Of a stretch of DNA of 36,876 nucleotides, positions 14,700 to 24,131 are shown piece after piece. The position numbers were made by a program, and so were the translations under genes. Positions within the stretch are counted from its first letter, which is position 1. Every line of letters starts with the position of its first letter. This DNA comes from Bacilli bacterium (GTDB lineage Bacteria; Bacillota_I; Bacilli_A; RF39; UBA660): positions 1 to 36,876 of the forward strand of contig JAFUTR010000054.1 in the NCBI GenBank assembly GCA_017477845.1. Reading direction: 5' to 3'. The notes beneath the pieces were generated by a model. That model searched no databases, had not been told where the DNA came from, and saw only the letters and a program-made list of their open reading frames with translations.

Positions 14700-17339
14700 T
14701 TAATCTGAATTTAGGAAGTCCTCAATTGTAAGTAATTTATCATCTATTTCTTTAAGTGAAACTTTTTCTTTTTTTACAATTTTTTCTTTTGGTTTTACTT
14801 CAACTTTTGGAACATCTACTAATTTTTCTATTACTACTTTTTCGTTTGTGTCTTCATTTATATCAATTATTTCAATATCTTCATTAATTTCTTTTGCATC
14901 TTTAGTTTTTATTGTTTCATTTGTAATGTCTTTTTTAGTAATCAATTCTGTTACTACAAAAGCATCGTTTAGTTTAACTTTAGATATTGTTGATCCTGTT
15001 GAATATCTATCTGCTATTGGAAAATCTACCAGTTTTACATAGCTAATATCATTCCCTTTTAATCCAATCATATGCTTAGTAGGTATTACAAATACTTTTA
15101 ATATCTTGTATGGATTAGTTTTTACTTCTCTTAATAACATTAATCCTCTTTTAGCACGTGATGATTTATCAAATTCTGATATTTTAACTCTTTTTGCAGT
15201 TGCTTTTTCTGTTAGTATTGAAACATATTCTACTTCATTAATATCAAAGTTTGATACTGATATTACTTCGTCACCTTTTAAGTTAATTGATTTAACTCCA
15301 GATGCTTTAAGCCCAACACATGGTATTTCAGATGCATCAAACCATAGACCATAAGCATGAAGTGTAGAAATAAATATTTCATTTTTGGATAAAACAAAGG
15401 CATTAATTACTTTATCTTTATCTTTTAATTTCATACAACAAATTGGTTTTGTAAACCTTGTTGTATTAAATTCACTTAATTGAGTCTTTTTAATCATTCC
15501 ATTAATAGATGCAATTACTATTTCATCTTTTGTATTAAAATCTGTTACTGGAATAGCTGATATTATTTCTTCTCCCTGTTCTATTTTTACTAAATTACTA
15601 ACGTGTTTTCCTTGATCCTTCCAAACTGATGCTGGAATTGTATATACTGGGATATATAAGTAATTACCAAATGATGTAAATACAAGTACTGTATCGAGTG
15701 TATTTAATTCATAGATACCTATCATGTAGTCACCATCTTTAAGTTGAGGATTATCTCCATTAGATGAAGTGTAGCTTCTATTTGATACACGTTTTATATA
15801 TCCATCTTTAGTAAGTGTTACTATAACATCTTCTTTTGCTATCATATCTTTAGAATCTATTTTTATATCGGTTATTTCTTCTCTAATTTCTGTTTTTCTT
15901 GGTGTTGCAAATTCTTTTTTAACTTTTCTTAATTCGTCTTTCATAACTCCTTTAAGAACTTCTTCATTTTCAAGAATTTGCTTATAGTTTTCAATTAGTT
16001 TTCTTAACTCTTCCATTTCTTGTTCTAATAAAGTTACGTCAGTATTAGATAATCTATAAAGTTGCAATGTGATAATTGCTTCAGCTTGTTCTTCTGTAAA
16101 ATCAAATTCTTTTACTAAATTTTCTTTAGATTCTTGTCTATTTTTACTTGCTCTTATTACTTTAATTACTTCATCTAATATTGAAAGACATCTAATTAGT
16201 CCTTCAACTATATGAAGCCTTGCTTTTGCATGATCCATATCAAACTTAGTTCTTCTTGTAATTACTTCCTTTTGGAATACAATGTATGCATCAATTATTT
16301 CACGCAATCCAAGTTGTTTTGGAGCACGATTTACTATCGCTATTACGTTGAAGTTATAAGATATTTGAAGTTCAGTATTTTTAAGTAAATAGTTTAGAAT
16401 CATTTCTTTGTTGCAATCTTTTTTTAAGTCGATGGCAATTCTTAATCCATCTCTATCAGATTCGTCTCTTACTTCAACAATTCCATCTATTTTTTTATCT
16501 ATTCTTATTTCATCTATTTTTCTTACTAGTTGAGCTTTATTAACTTCAAAAGGTATCTCAGTTATTATTAAGGCACTTTTACCTTTAGACTCTTCAAACT
16601 CTGTTCTTGCTTTAACAAATATTTTACCTTTTCCTGTTTCATATGCTTTTCTAATCCCGTCTCCTGCTTCTACTATTCCACCTGTTGGAAAGTCTGGGCC
16701 TTTAATGATTGACATAAGCGTTTCTAATTGACAGTTTGGAGAATCTATTCTTTTTATTGTTGCATCAATTACTTCTCCTAGATTATGAGGTGGGATATTT
16801 GTTGCAAAACCTGCTGATATTCCAGTTGCTCCATTTACTAATAAATTAGGAAATCTTGCAGGAAGTACAGTTGGTTCTACTTCAGAGTCATCAAAGTTTG
16901 GAGCCCATACAATTGTGTCTTTATCTATGTCATCTAATAGTTCGTTACTTATTTTTGATAGTCTTGCTTCTGTATAACGCATTGCAGCTGGGCTATCTCC
17001 ATCCATTGATCCATTGTTACCGTGCATATCGATATATGGAGTTGATTGCTTCCACCACTGACTCATTCTAACCATTGCATCATATATTGAAGAGTCTCCG
17101 TGTGGATGAAATTTACCCATAATATCTCCAACACTACGTGCTGATTTTACATATGGTTTATCATATGTATGATGTCCTCTATACATTCCGTATAGAATTC
17201 TTCTTTGAACAGGCTTTAATCCGTCTCTTACATCGGGTATTGCTCTATCTTGAATTATATATTTAGAATAACTTCCAAATCTTTGCCCCATAATGTCTTC
17301 AAGTGCATAATCATATATAACTTCTAAAGCCTCTTTCAT
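14700..17339 (-). CDS. parC: DNA topoisomerase IV subunit A (ParC)
   Basis: 879 residues. The breakage-reunion domain holds RDGLKPVQRRILYGM, the quinolone-determining helix HPHGDSSIYDAMVRMSQ (Ser83 and Asp87, the susceptible residues) and the catalytic Tyr122 in AAMRYTEARL. The wording of this helix and pairing with the ParE gene indicate ParC rather than GyrA. The C-terminal half contains the tower/coiled coil (EEQAEAIITLQLYRLSNTDV) and a beta-pinwheel domain. The last ~70 residues are a Lys/Glu/Val-rich tail. It decatenates chromosomes with ParE. It lies downstream of parE with one small gene between. Confidence 0.96.
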   Translation of the reverse strand: MKEALEVIYDYALEDIMGQRFGSYSKYIIQDRAIPDVRDGLKPVQRRILYGMYRGHHTYDKPYVKSARSVGDIMGKFHPHGDSSIYDAMVRMSQWWKQSTPYIDMHGNNGSMDGDSPAAMRYTEARLSKISNELLDDIDKDTIVWAPNFDDSEVEPTVLPARFPNLLVNGATGISAGFATNIPPHNLGEVIDATIKRIDSPNCQLETLMSIIKGPDFPTGGIVEAGDGIRKAYETGKGKIFVKARTEFEESKGKSALIITEIPFEVNKAQLVRKIDEIRIDKKIDGIVEVRDESDRDGLRIAIDLKKDCNKEMILNYLLKNTELQISYNFNVIAIVNRAPKQLGLREIIDAYIVFQKEVITRRTKFDMDHAKARLHIVEGLIRCLSILDEVIKVIRASKNRQESKENLVKEFDFTEEQAEAIITLQLYRLSNTDVTLLEQEMEELRKLIENYKQILENEEVLKGVMKDELRKVKKEFATPRKTEIREEITDIKIDSKDMIAKEDVIVTLTKDGYIKRVSNRSYTSSNGDNPQLKDGDYMIGIYELNTLDTVLVFTSFGNYLYIPVYTIPASVWKDQGKHVSNLVKIEQGEEIISAIPVTDFNTKDEIVIASINGMIKKTQLSEFNTTRFTKPICCMKLKDKDKVINAFVLSKNEIFISTLHAYGLWFDASEIPCVGLKASGVKSINLKGDEVISVSNFDINEVEYVSILTEKATAKRVKISEFDKSSRAKRGLMLLREVKTNPYKILKVFVIPTKHMIGLKGNDISYVKLVDFPIADRYSTGSTISKVKLNDAFVVTELITKKDITNETIKTKDAKEINEDIEIIDINEDTNEKVVIEKLVDVPKVEVKPKEKIVKKEKVSLKEIDDKLLTIEDFLNSD

Positions 17340-17347
17340 TTTATCAC

Positions 17348-17746
17348 CTACTTGTTTACTATATTTGTTATTAAATAATCGTATGTATTTACATAAGTTT
17401 TATCTATTGTGTCACTACATTCTTTCTTTATTAAATCAATTATTTTTTTTGTGTATATTACATTTAAATGCTTTTTTAATACATTTTCATCTAAATTATC
17501 GGAATTTTCACTATTTTTATATTTTTCGAATGCTTTATTTAAATCACTCGGTTTTGTATGTTTAAGTATTTTGCTATATATAAAACTTGATTTTTCATCA
17601 TCTTTTGAAAAGAATATATTTTCTAAATCTTTCATGCTAGTTCTATTTTCTTCTAAAAGATAATAAAGCGTCATTCCATATTCCTTAAACTCGTTTAATC
17701 TGTTTTCTAACTTTTTACTAGTCTTTTTATCTAACATTAAAGCCAT
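17348..17746 (-). CDS. Small unknown protein between parE and parC
   Basis: 132 residues, helical, highly charged, no membrane segment; not recognised. Segments of note: LDKKTSKKLENRLNEFKEYG, MTLYYLLEENRTSMKDLENI and LKKHLNVIYTKKIIDLIKKE. It starts 13 bases after the parE stop with AAAGG upstream, and ends 8 bases before parC, so the three genes should share a transcript. In most Firmicutes parE and parC are directly adjacent. A topoisomerase-related role is only a guess from position. Confidence 0.65.
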   Translation of the reverse strand: MALMLDKKTSKKLENRLNEFKEYGMTLYYLLEENRTSMKDLENIFFSKDDEKSSFIYSKILKHTKPSDLNKAFEKYKNSENSDNLDENVLKKHLNVIYTKKIIDLIKKECSDTIDKTYVNTYDYLITNIVNK

Positions 17747-17759
17747 ACTGCACGCCTTT

Positions 17760-19661
17760 CTATGTTTCTATTTTATAATCATCTTCAAGTGAGAAAACAA
17801 CATTTTCTTCTATCCAAGCTTTTCTTGGTTCAACATTATCTCCCATTAGAACACTTACTCTTTTTTCTGCAAGTAACGCGTCATCAATTTTTACTCTTAT
17901 AAGTTTTCGTGTTTGAGGATTCATTGTAGTATCTGCAAGTTGGTCTGCATTCATTTCACCAAGACCTTTGTATCTTTGAATATCACATTTTTTACCTTTT
18001 GATTTTTCTTGCATTTCTTCTATTGTGTATGCGTACTCTATATTTTTACCATATTGAATTTTAAATAATGGTGGAAGAGCGATATAAAGTTTGCCTGCTT
18101 CTACAAGTGGTCTCATGTAGCGATAAAAGAATGTCATAAGTAAGCACTGAATGTGCCCTCCATCTTCATCAGCGTCACTCATTATTATTACTTTGTCATA
18201 TTCACAATCTTCAAGTTCAAAGTTAGGGCCATATCCTGCCCCAATTGTATATATCATTGTATTAATTTCTTCATTTTTAAAAATATCATCGATGCTTGCT
18301 TTTTCTGTATTAATTACTTTACCTCTTAGCGGTAAGATTGCTTGGAATTTTCTATCTCGCCCTTGTTTAGCTGATCCACCAGCAGAGTCCCCCTCAACTA
18401 AGAATAATTCATTTTTATTTTTATTCTTACTTTGGGCAGGAGTAAGTTTTCCAGATAAAGCATGTTCTTTTTTATTATTTGCTTTGCCTTTTCTTGCATC
18501 TTCTCTTGCTTTTCTTGCAGCTTCCCTTGCAATTTTACTTTTTAGCGATTTATCAAGTATGTCTGTTGCTACTTTTTTATTTTCTTCAAGAAAATATGCT
18601 AATTTTTCACTTACGATTCCTTCTACTACGTTTCTTGCAATAGGAGTTCCTAGTTTCCCTTTGGTTTGTCCTTCAAATTGTAAAAGTTTTTCAGGAATTT
18701 TAAGACTTATTATTGCAGTAAGTCCTTCCCTAACATCGCTTCCTTCAAGTGAATTATCTTTATTTTTAATGTATCCATTTGCTTTTGCATAATCGTTAAA
18801 TACTCGTGTTAACGCTGTTTTAAATCCTATTTCGTGACTTCCTCCATCTGGTGTTTTAACATTATTTACAAATGAAACTATGTTTTCTTGATATGTATCA
18901 GTATACTGCATTGCAATATCAACTGTTATATCTTCTTTCATTCCTTCAAATGATATAACTTTGTGAAGAGGAGTTTTATCTTCATTTAAATATTCAACAA
19001 ACTCTTGTAATCCATTATCATATTTATATTTATTGCTTCTTCCATTTTCTTCATCTATTACTTCTATTGTAAGTCCTTTAAGTAAAAATGCTGACTCCTG
19101 CATTCTTTCACAAACTGTTGTAAAAGAAAAAGTTGTTAGTGGGAAAATTTTAGAATCTGGCAAAAAGGTAACAGTTGTTCCTGTTTTATTAGTTGTACCT
19201 ATTTCTTTTAGTGGAATATCAACTTTTCCTCCATCTTTAAATCTTATTAAGTATTCTTTTTTATCTCTTTTTATTTTAACTTCCATGTAACTAGATAAAG
19301 CGTTTACAACAGACGCTCCAACTCCATGAAGTCCACCTGATACTTTGTATCCTCCTTCTTCAAATTTACCACCTGCATGAAGTATTGTATAAATAACTTC
19401 TGGTGTACTTTTACCTGATTCGTGAAGTCCTGTTGGAACTCCTCTTCCATGATCTTCTACGCTTACACTTCCATCTTTATGAAGAGTTATTCCTACATAA
19501 TCTCCATATCCATTTATTACTTCATCTATTGCATTGTCGACAATTTCCCAAATTAAATGATGTAGTCCTTTTTTATCTGTTGAACCTATATACATTCCTG
19601 GACGTTTTCTTACTGCTTCCAAGCCTTCTAATATTTTAATTGACTTCTCATCGTATGCCAT
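17760..19661 (-). CDS. parE: DNA topoisomerase IV subunit B (ParE)
   Basis: 633 residues, typical ParE size. The GHKL ATPase motifs are EIVDNAIDE (Asn43), EDHGRGVP and SGGLHGVGASVVNALS; the transducer follows, then the TOPRIM motifs FLVEGDSAGGSAKQGRDR, PLRGKVINTEKA and MSDADEDGGHIQ, and the C-terminal QRYKGLGEMNADQL. It supplies ATP-driven strand capture for topoisomerase IV. Start ATG has GGAGTTGATAGC before it. It is the first gene of the parE-unknown-parC-unknown operon. Confidence 0.96.
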   Translation of the reverse strand: MAYDEKSIKILEGLEAVRKRPGMYIGSTDKKGLHHLIWEIVDNAIDEVINGYGDYVGITLHKDGSVSVEDHGRGVPTGLHESGKSTPEVIYTILHAGGKFEEGGYKVSGGLHGVGASVVNALSSYMEVKIKRDKKEYLIRFKDGGKVDIPLKEIGTTNKTGTTVTFLPDSKIFPLTTFSFTTVCERMQESAFLLKGLTIEVIDEENGRSNKYKYDNGLQEFVEYLNEDKTPLHKVISFEGMKEDITVDIAMQYTDTYQENIVSFVNNVKTPDGGSHEIGFKTALTRVFNDYAKANGYIKNKDNSLEGSDVREGLTAIISLKIPEKLLQFEGQTKGKLGTPIARNVVEGIVSEKLAYFLEENKKVATDILDKSLKSKIAREAARKAREDARKGKANNKKEHALSGKLTPAQSKNKNKNELFLVEGDSAGGSAKQGRDRKFQAILPLRGKVINTEKASIDDIFKNEEINTMIYTIGAGYGPNFELEDCEYDKVIIMSDADEDGGHIQCLLMTFFYRYMRPLVEAGKLYIALPPLFKIQYGKNIEYAYTIEEMQEKSKGKKCDIQRYKGLGEMNADQLADTTMNPQTRKLIRVKIDDALLAEKRVSVLMGDNVEPRKAWIEENVVFSLEDDYKIET

Positions 19662-19842
19662 GCTATCAACTCCATTATAATTATATCCAAAATAAAGAAA
19701 AAATTAAAGTTTCTTTACACTTATTAACATCTTTAAAGGACAAAAAAAACAAGTATCACAGACTTATTTTTATCCCATATCAATATTATCACATATTTTA
19801 AAACAAAGGCAAGGAAAAAGAAAAAATAGTTATTTTTATATT

Positions 19843-19870
19843 AAAAAAAATACATATATTTCTATATGTA
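19843..19870 (-). terminator. Terminator after the unknown paralogue pair
   Basis: Stem TACATATA / TATATGTA with GAAA loop followed on the minus strand by seven T; it abuts the stop codon at 19872. The other ~180 bases up to the parE start hold no gene and no convincing promoter. Confidence 0.75.
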
Positions 19871-19871
19871 C

Positions 19872-20486
19872 TTATCTAAGTTTTCTTAGAATCTCTTTCC
19901 AATCATCTTTTTTATTTTGATTTTCTTTATAGTTTAAGTATAATGCTCTAAATTCTTTATATGAAGAAAATGCCTCGGTTAAATCTCCAATAAATGGGCT
20001 TCTTTTAGAACTAGCTAATGCTCCAACTAATTTTTTATTATAATCATCAAGTTTCAAATCATTCTTTTTTGCTTTAACAATTTTTCTTGCAAGAAGACTA
20101 TTCGGTTTTTTTATTTCATCAAATATTTCTTCAGCAAGTTCTATCATAATATTATTATCATAATTTATTTTGCCATCAGATATTTTTGATATTGCATTAA
20201 GTTTCATATCATCCCATACCGGATTTAATTCTCTTTCTTCTTCATTTTTGTTGTTTCTATAAACAATTATATACTTATACATGTGTTCTTTTCGAGTATC
20301 TTTACTTAAGTATCTTTCTAATTCATCACCATCTGAAAATAAAGTTGTCATAGAGTCAATTGTCGATAACATTACTCCTTCATTTCTTTTATCTTCAAAA
20401 TCCATTGTTTTAAAATTGAAAAATTCTATTTCTTCTTTGTAAATGTTTTCTCTTTTTAAAAAGTATCTTCCTTTATTATTTGCCAT
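19872..20486 (-). CDS. Unknown protein, second of a paralogous pair
   Basis: 204 residues, soluble, family unknown. The C-terminus, PFIGDLTEAFSSYKEFRALY followed by LNYKENQNK, closely parallels the end of the upstream gene's product (FYEDLKKRLKKYREFRTIY then LNYCKYKK). The N-terminus begins with aromatic strands and a short helix with a similar layout in both (EIEFFNFKTMDFEDKR, then a Ser/Met-rich helix). It starts nine bases after its partner with AGGTGATAAT upstream. The pair probably arose by duplication and divergence. No catalytic motif is seen. Confidence 0.65.
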   Translation of the reverse strand: MANNKGRYFLKRENIYKEEIEFFNFKTMDFEDKRNEGVMLSTIDSMTTLFSDGDELERYLSKDTRKEHMYKYIIVYRNNKNEEERELNPVWDDMKLNAISKISDGKINYDNNIMIELAEEIFDEIKKPNSLLARKIVKAKKNDLKLDDYNKKLVGALASSKRSPFIGDLTEAFSSYKEFRALYLNYKENQNKKDDWKEILRKLR

Positions 20487-20494
20487 ATTATCAC

Positions 20495-21217
20495 CTACTC
20501 GAAAAAAGAAATTTGATGTGGTGGTATTAAAACTTTTTTCTTATTGTCTACATCTTTTTTAATTTCTTCATTATTTAATTTTTTATATTTACAATAGTTT
20601 AAATAAATAGTTCTAAATTCTCTATATTTTTTTAATCTTTTTTTTAAATCTTCATAAAAGCCATATCTATCTGCAAGATAAATATCTTTTGCTTTTAAGT
20701 TATAAAATCCGTTTTGTTCTTTTTGTTTTATAGTGCGTTCATGAGTTTTAATTGCTTTAATTGAGAGAATAGTTTTCGGTGATAGATTAATAAGTCGTTT
20801 TCTATTTTCTAGTAATATACTTGAAAAATTACTACTATCATCTATTATTTCTCTATAAATATCTCTATACATTTCAAGATTTTCTTTATCTCTAAAGTCT
20901 ATTTCTTTGCCATTATATGATAGTGCCATATGAGCCCATTTTTCGTTATTAAAGACTGGTGCAAGAAGTTTTTCTCCTTTAAATTGATATGTTATATAGC
21001 ACTTTTTTATATTATCTTTAATTCCATAATGATTAGCAAATTCTATTTTATTTTTAAAATTAGATGTTAAAAAGTCAAGTGCCATAAGAGATGATTTTGA
21101 TGCTTTGTAATTGTCTTCACTTAATATAAATCTTTCAAGATTTATATCGTAAAAATATTTTTTATTATCTGTTTCTATAAATAAGCTATATCTTGGAGCT
21201 CCTTCATATATATCCAT
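20495..21217 (-). CDS. Unknown protein, first of a paralogous pair
   Basis: 240 residues, soluble, family unknown. The N-terminal part reads as strands (APRYSLFIETDNKKYFYDIN) with a following helix (SKSSLMALDFLTSNFKNKIE), the centre has CYITYQFKGEKLLAPVFNN and KWAHMALSYNGKEIDF, and the C-terminus has the shared YREFRTIYLNY element. It is 30 bases downstream of priA with ribosome binding site GAAGGGGAT, so priA and the pair may be one transcript. A role linked to PriA is possible by position only. Confidence 0.65.
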   Translation of the reverse strand: MDIYEGAPRYSLFIETDNKKYFYDINLERFILSEDNYKASKSSLMALDFLTSNFKNKIEFANHYGIKDNIKKCYITYQFKGEKLLAPVFNNEKWAHMALSYNGKEIDFRDKENLEMYRDIYREIIDDSSNFSSILLENRKRLINLSPKTILSIKAIKTHERTIKQKEQNGFYNLKAKDIYLADRYGFYEDLKKRLKKYREFRTIYLNYCKYKKLNNEEIKKDVDNKKKVLIPPHQISFFE

Positions 21218-21247
21218 AATATCCCCTTCTTTTGGCTACATATTATA

Positions 21248-23404
21248 TCACGAAACAGGATTAAAATCAATGTCAATCGTTATTTTATTGTTGGTTTTAT
21301 AGTATTCTAATAAACTATTTAGATATGGATATAAATTATCTTCTTTTTTATATTTTATAGTTATTCCAAATCGATATGTGTTTTTAATTTTAAATGTACT
21401 ACCTATTGATGGGCCTAATATTTCTTTAGACTTTAAGTTTTCTTTTAATCTATCTCTTATTATATTACTTTCATTTCTTACAAGTTCATAATCAGTTCCA
21501 ATTACTTTTACATAAACTAGGTAACAATATGGAGGGTAATTTAGTTTTCTTCTTATATTCATTTCTTGCTTAAAAAACAATTTATAATCTTGAGTTTTAG
21601 ATAGTTTTATAGCATAGTGATCTACATTAAATGACTGAATTATAACAAATCCCTCTTTATCACTTCTTCCACTTCTTCCTGCTACCTGTGAAAGAAGTTC
21701 AAATGTGTATTCACTACTTCTAAAGTTAGGAATCATAAGTGATGTGTCGGCATTTATTACTCCTACTAGTGTAACTAGTGGAAAATCAAGTCCTTTAGCA
21801 ATCATTTGCGTTCCTAGTAAAATATCATATTCATGATTTTTAAAACTTGTTATTATTTTTTCATGAGCACCTTTAGTACTAGTTGTATCAAAGTCCATTC
21901 TTATAATTCTTGCATTAAACATTTTATTTAGTTCTTCTTCAATTTTTTCAGTCCCAACCCCTAAGTTTTTAACTGACTCTTCATGACAGACTGGACAAGT
22001 AATGTGTCTTTTTGTTGCATATCCACATAAGTGGCAACGTTCCATATCACTTGATTTATGATAAGTTAATGTTACATCACAGTTTGGACATTTACTTACA
22101 TAACCACAAGAAGAGCATGTTATAAAGGAAGCATATCCTCTTCTGTTCAAAAGAAGAATTATTTGCTCTTTTTTTTCTAATTTTTCATTTATTTTTTCTA
22201 TTAGTCTTTTTGAAAAGTATGTACCTTTCTTTTCTTTATTCATATCAATTAATTCAATTTCTGGTAATGGCTTTTTATTAGCTCGCTCTTTTAGCTCTAC
22301 TAAAACGTATTTTTTAGCAAGTGTTCTTGAGTAACTTTCAAGAGATGGAGTTGCACTTCCTAAAACAAGTTTCGCATTATTAATTTTAGCTCTTTCTATT
22401 GCTACATCAATAGCACTATATTTAGGATTTGATTCTTGTTTATAAGTTGGGGTATGTTCTTCATCAATTATTATTATTCCAATATTTTTAAGAGGTGCAA
22501 ATACAGCACTTCTTGCTCCAATAACTATTTTTACAAGACCTTTAGAAATTTTTCTATATTCATCATATTTTTCTCCTTCACTTAATCTACTGTGAAGAAT
22601 TGCAATAGTATTGTGAAACCTTGATCTAAATCTTAAGACCATTTGAGGAGTTAGTGATATTTCTGGTACTAAAACAATTGCTGTTTTATCTTCATCTAGC
22701 ATTTTCTCAATTAATTCCATGTATACTTCTGTTTTACCACTTCCAGTTACTCCATGAAGCAAGTACACACTTTCACTTCCATTCAAGATAGTTTCATATG
22801 CTTTCTTTTGCTCATTATTTAGTTCATGTTTTTGCTGTTCTATTATTTCTTTACCATCTAATCTATAATTTTCTATTAGTCTTTCTTTTAATATCTTTTT
22901 ATCAAGTAAAGTTTTTAATGATGATATAGATATCTCTTTTAAAACTTTTATATTATTATTTCCTTGAATTACTTCATTTATTATTTTTTCTTGTTTTTCA
23001 TTTAGTTTAAGATTTTCTATTTCTTCCTTATTTATATTTAATTCAATTAATTTTGTATATGCCTTGCTAATATTAGTTTTATTTTGTGCTTTCAAAGCTT
23101 TTGGAAGCATCGTCTGGTAGGCACTAATTAATGTACAAAGCGTTTTTTCTTTAATAAAATGTCCTAGTTTTAATAATTCATCATTAAGAATTATTTCATC
23201 ATCTACTATCTCATATATATCTTTTAAATCTACATTATTTGAGTTATTTATTTCCATTATAAAACCTTCAAGTTTTTGCCTCCCAAATGGAACTTTTACT
23301 CGAATTCCTATTTTAATTCTATTTTCAAGATTTTCTGGAACATTATAGGTAAAATATTTATCTATATTCCTATTTGATAATTCTACAAGTACATTTACAG
23401 TCAT
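21248..23404 (-). CDS. priA: Primosomal replication-restart helicase PriA
   Basis: 718 residues. The N-terminal DNA-binding domain (VNVLVELSNRNIDKYFTYNV, RIKIGIRVKVPFGRQKLEGF) precedes a superfamily 2 helicase core with Walker A VYLLHGVTGSGKTEVYMELI and DEEH (IIDEEHTPTYKQ). Eight zinc-binding cysteines follow in CSSCGYVSKCPNCDVTL and CHLCG, CPVCH, and motif VI contains QVAGRSGRSD. PriA reloads the replisome at stalled forks. ATG at 23404 follows GTGAGGT. The length is close to the family norm. Confidence 0.96.
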   Translation of the reverse strand: MTVNVLVELSNRNIDKYFTYNVPENLENRIKIGIRVKVPFGRQKLEGFIMEINNSNNVDLKDIYEIVDDEIILNDELLKLGHFIKEKTLCTLISAYQTMLPKALKAQNKTNISKAYTKLIELNINKEEIENLKLNEKQEKIINEVIQGNNNIKVLKEISISSLKTLLDKKILKERLIENYRLDGKEIIEQQKHELNNEQKKAYETILNGSESVYLLHGVTGSGKTEVYMELIEKMLDEDKTAIVLVPEISLTPQMVLRFRSRFHNTIAILHSRLSEGEKYDEYRKISKGLVKIVIGARSAVFAPLKNIGIIIIDEEHTPTYKQESNPKYSAIDVAIERAKINNAKLVLGSATPSLESYSRTLAKKYVLVELKERANKKPLPEIELIDMNKEKKGTYFSKRLIEKINEKLEKKEQIILLLNRRGYASFITCSSCGYVSKCPNCDVTLTYHKSSDMERCHLCGYATKRHITCPVCHEESVKNLGVGTEKIEEELNKMFNARIIRMDFDTTSTKGAHEKIITSFKNHEYDILLGTQMIAKGLDFPLVTLVGVINADTSLMIPNFRSSEYTFELLSQVAGRSGRSDKEGFVIIQSFNVDHYAIKLSKTQDYKLFFKQEMNIRRKLNYPPYCYLVYVKVIGTDYELVRNESNIIRDRLKENLKSKEILGPSIGSTFKIKNTYRFGITIKYKKEDNLYPYLNSLLEYYKTNNKITIDIDFNPVS

Positions 23405-23421
23405 AATAATACCTCACTAAT

Positions 23422-23430
23422 ATAATAACA
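23422..23430 (-). promoter_or_regulatory. Extended -10 promoter of priA
   Basis: TGTTATTAT on the minus strand 18 bases upstream of the priA start, without a clear -35 at standard spacing. Confidence 0.4.
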
Positions 23431-23456
23431 CTTCACAGTCTAAAATTCCTACAAAA

Positions 23457-23487
23457 AGAAAAAGATTTAAAAAATAATAAATCTTTT
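23457..23487 (-). terminator. Terminator of the rbgA-to-rnhB operon
   Basis: Stem AAAGATTTA / TAAATCTTT with an A-rich loop followed by TTTTTCTTTTTG on the minus strand; it overlaps the rnhB stop codon. Confidence 0.75.
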
Positions 23488-24130
23488 AGTTATTTTTTGT
23501 ATTATTAATTTTATCTAAATAAAAGCATACTGGCTTAAATGTTTTTCTGTGCTCTTTAATTATTCCATATTCTTCTATTGCTTCTATATGTTTTTTAGTG
23601 CCATAACCTTTATTATCTTTAAAGCCATACATTGGATAGAATTTGTCAAGTTCTTCCATCATTCTATCTCTTGTAACTTTTGCTATAACACTTGCCGCTG
23701 ATATTGTGATGCTTTTTAAGTCACCTTTTATAATTGAAGTTGTTGGGATATCAATATCAAGCTTCATAGCATCAATTAGAACATGTTCTATTTTTGTTTT
23801 CTTTTGACAATCTCTAATAGATTCAATCATCGCTAGTTTTGTCGCTTCATAAATGTTTTTTTCGTCTATTATATCTTCATCTTTTATTCCGATACCAACT
23901 GCTACTGCATCTTTCATGATAATATCATAAAACTTCTCTCTTTGCTTTTTGGTTAGTTTTTTTGAGTCTGTTAATCCATCAAGAGTATAATTAACTGGTA
24001 AAACAACACATGAAGTTACAACAGGCCCAACTAGTGGGCCACGTCCTACTTCATCAACTCCTGCTACGAAGTTAATTCCGCTATTATTTAATTCTTTTTC
24101 ATATATTCTGTTATCTATTTCTTTATTCAT
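23486..24130 (-). CDS. rnhB: Ribonuclease HII
   Basis: 214 residues, normal length. The catalytic motif FVAGVDEVGRGPLVGPVV is at the N-terminus, VLIDAMKL holds the third acidic residue, and GYGTKKHIEAIEEYG is the conserved C-terminal motif. It removes single ribonucleotides and RNA-DNA junctions. The start lies one base after the preceding stop; the ribosome binding site is weak, so translation is probably coupled. In Bacilli rnhB usually follows rbgA (ylqF); here four genes are inserted between them. Confidence 0.96.
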   Translation of the reverse strand: MNKEIDNRIYEKELNNSGINFVAGVDEVGRGPLVGPVVTSCVVLPVNYTLDGLTDSKKLTKKQREKFYDIIMKDAVAVGIGIKDEDIIDEKNIYEATKLAMIESIRDCQKKTKIEHVLIDAMKLDIDIPTTSIIKGDLKSITISAASVIAKVTRDRMMEELDKFYPMYGFKDNKGYGTKKHIEAIEEYGIIKEHRKTFKPVCFYLDKINNTKNN

Positions 24131-24131
24131 A

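Noticed and set aside
18151-18792. Long plus-strand open frame of 213 codons
   Set aside because: It is antisense to the TOPRIM and ATPase region of parE, which has all its motifs intact; no ribosome binding site and an implausible Ser/Leu-rich composition.
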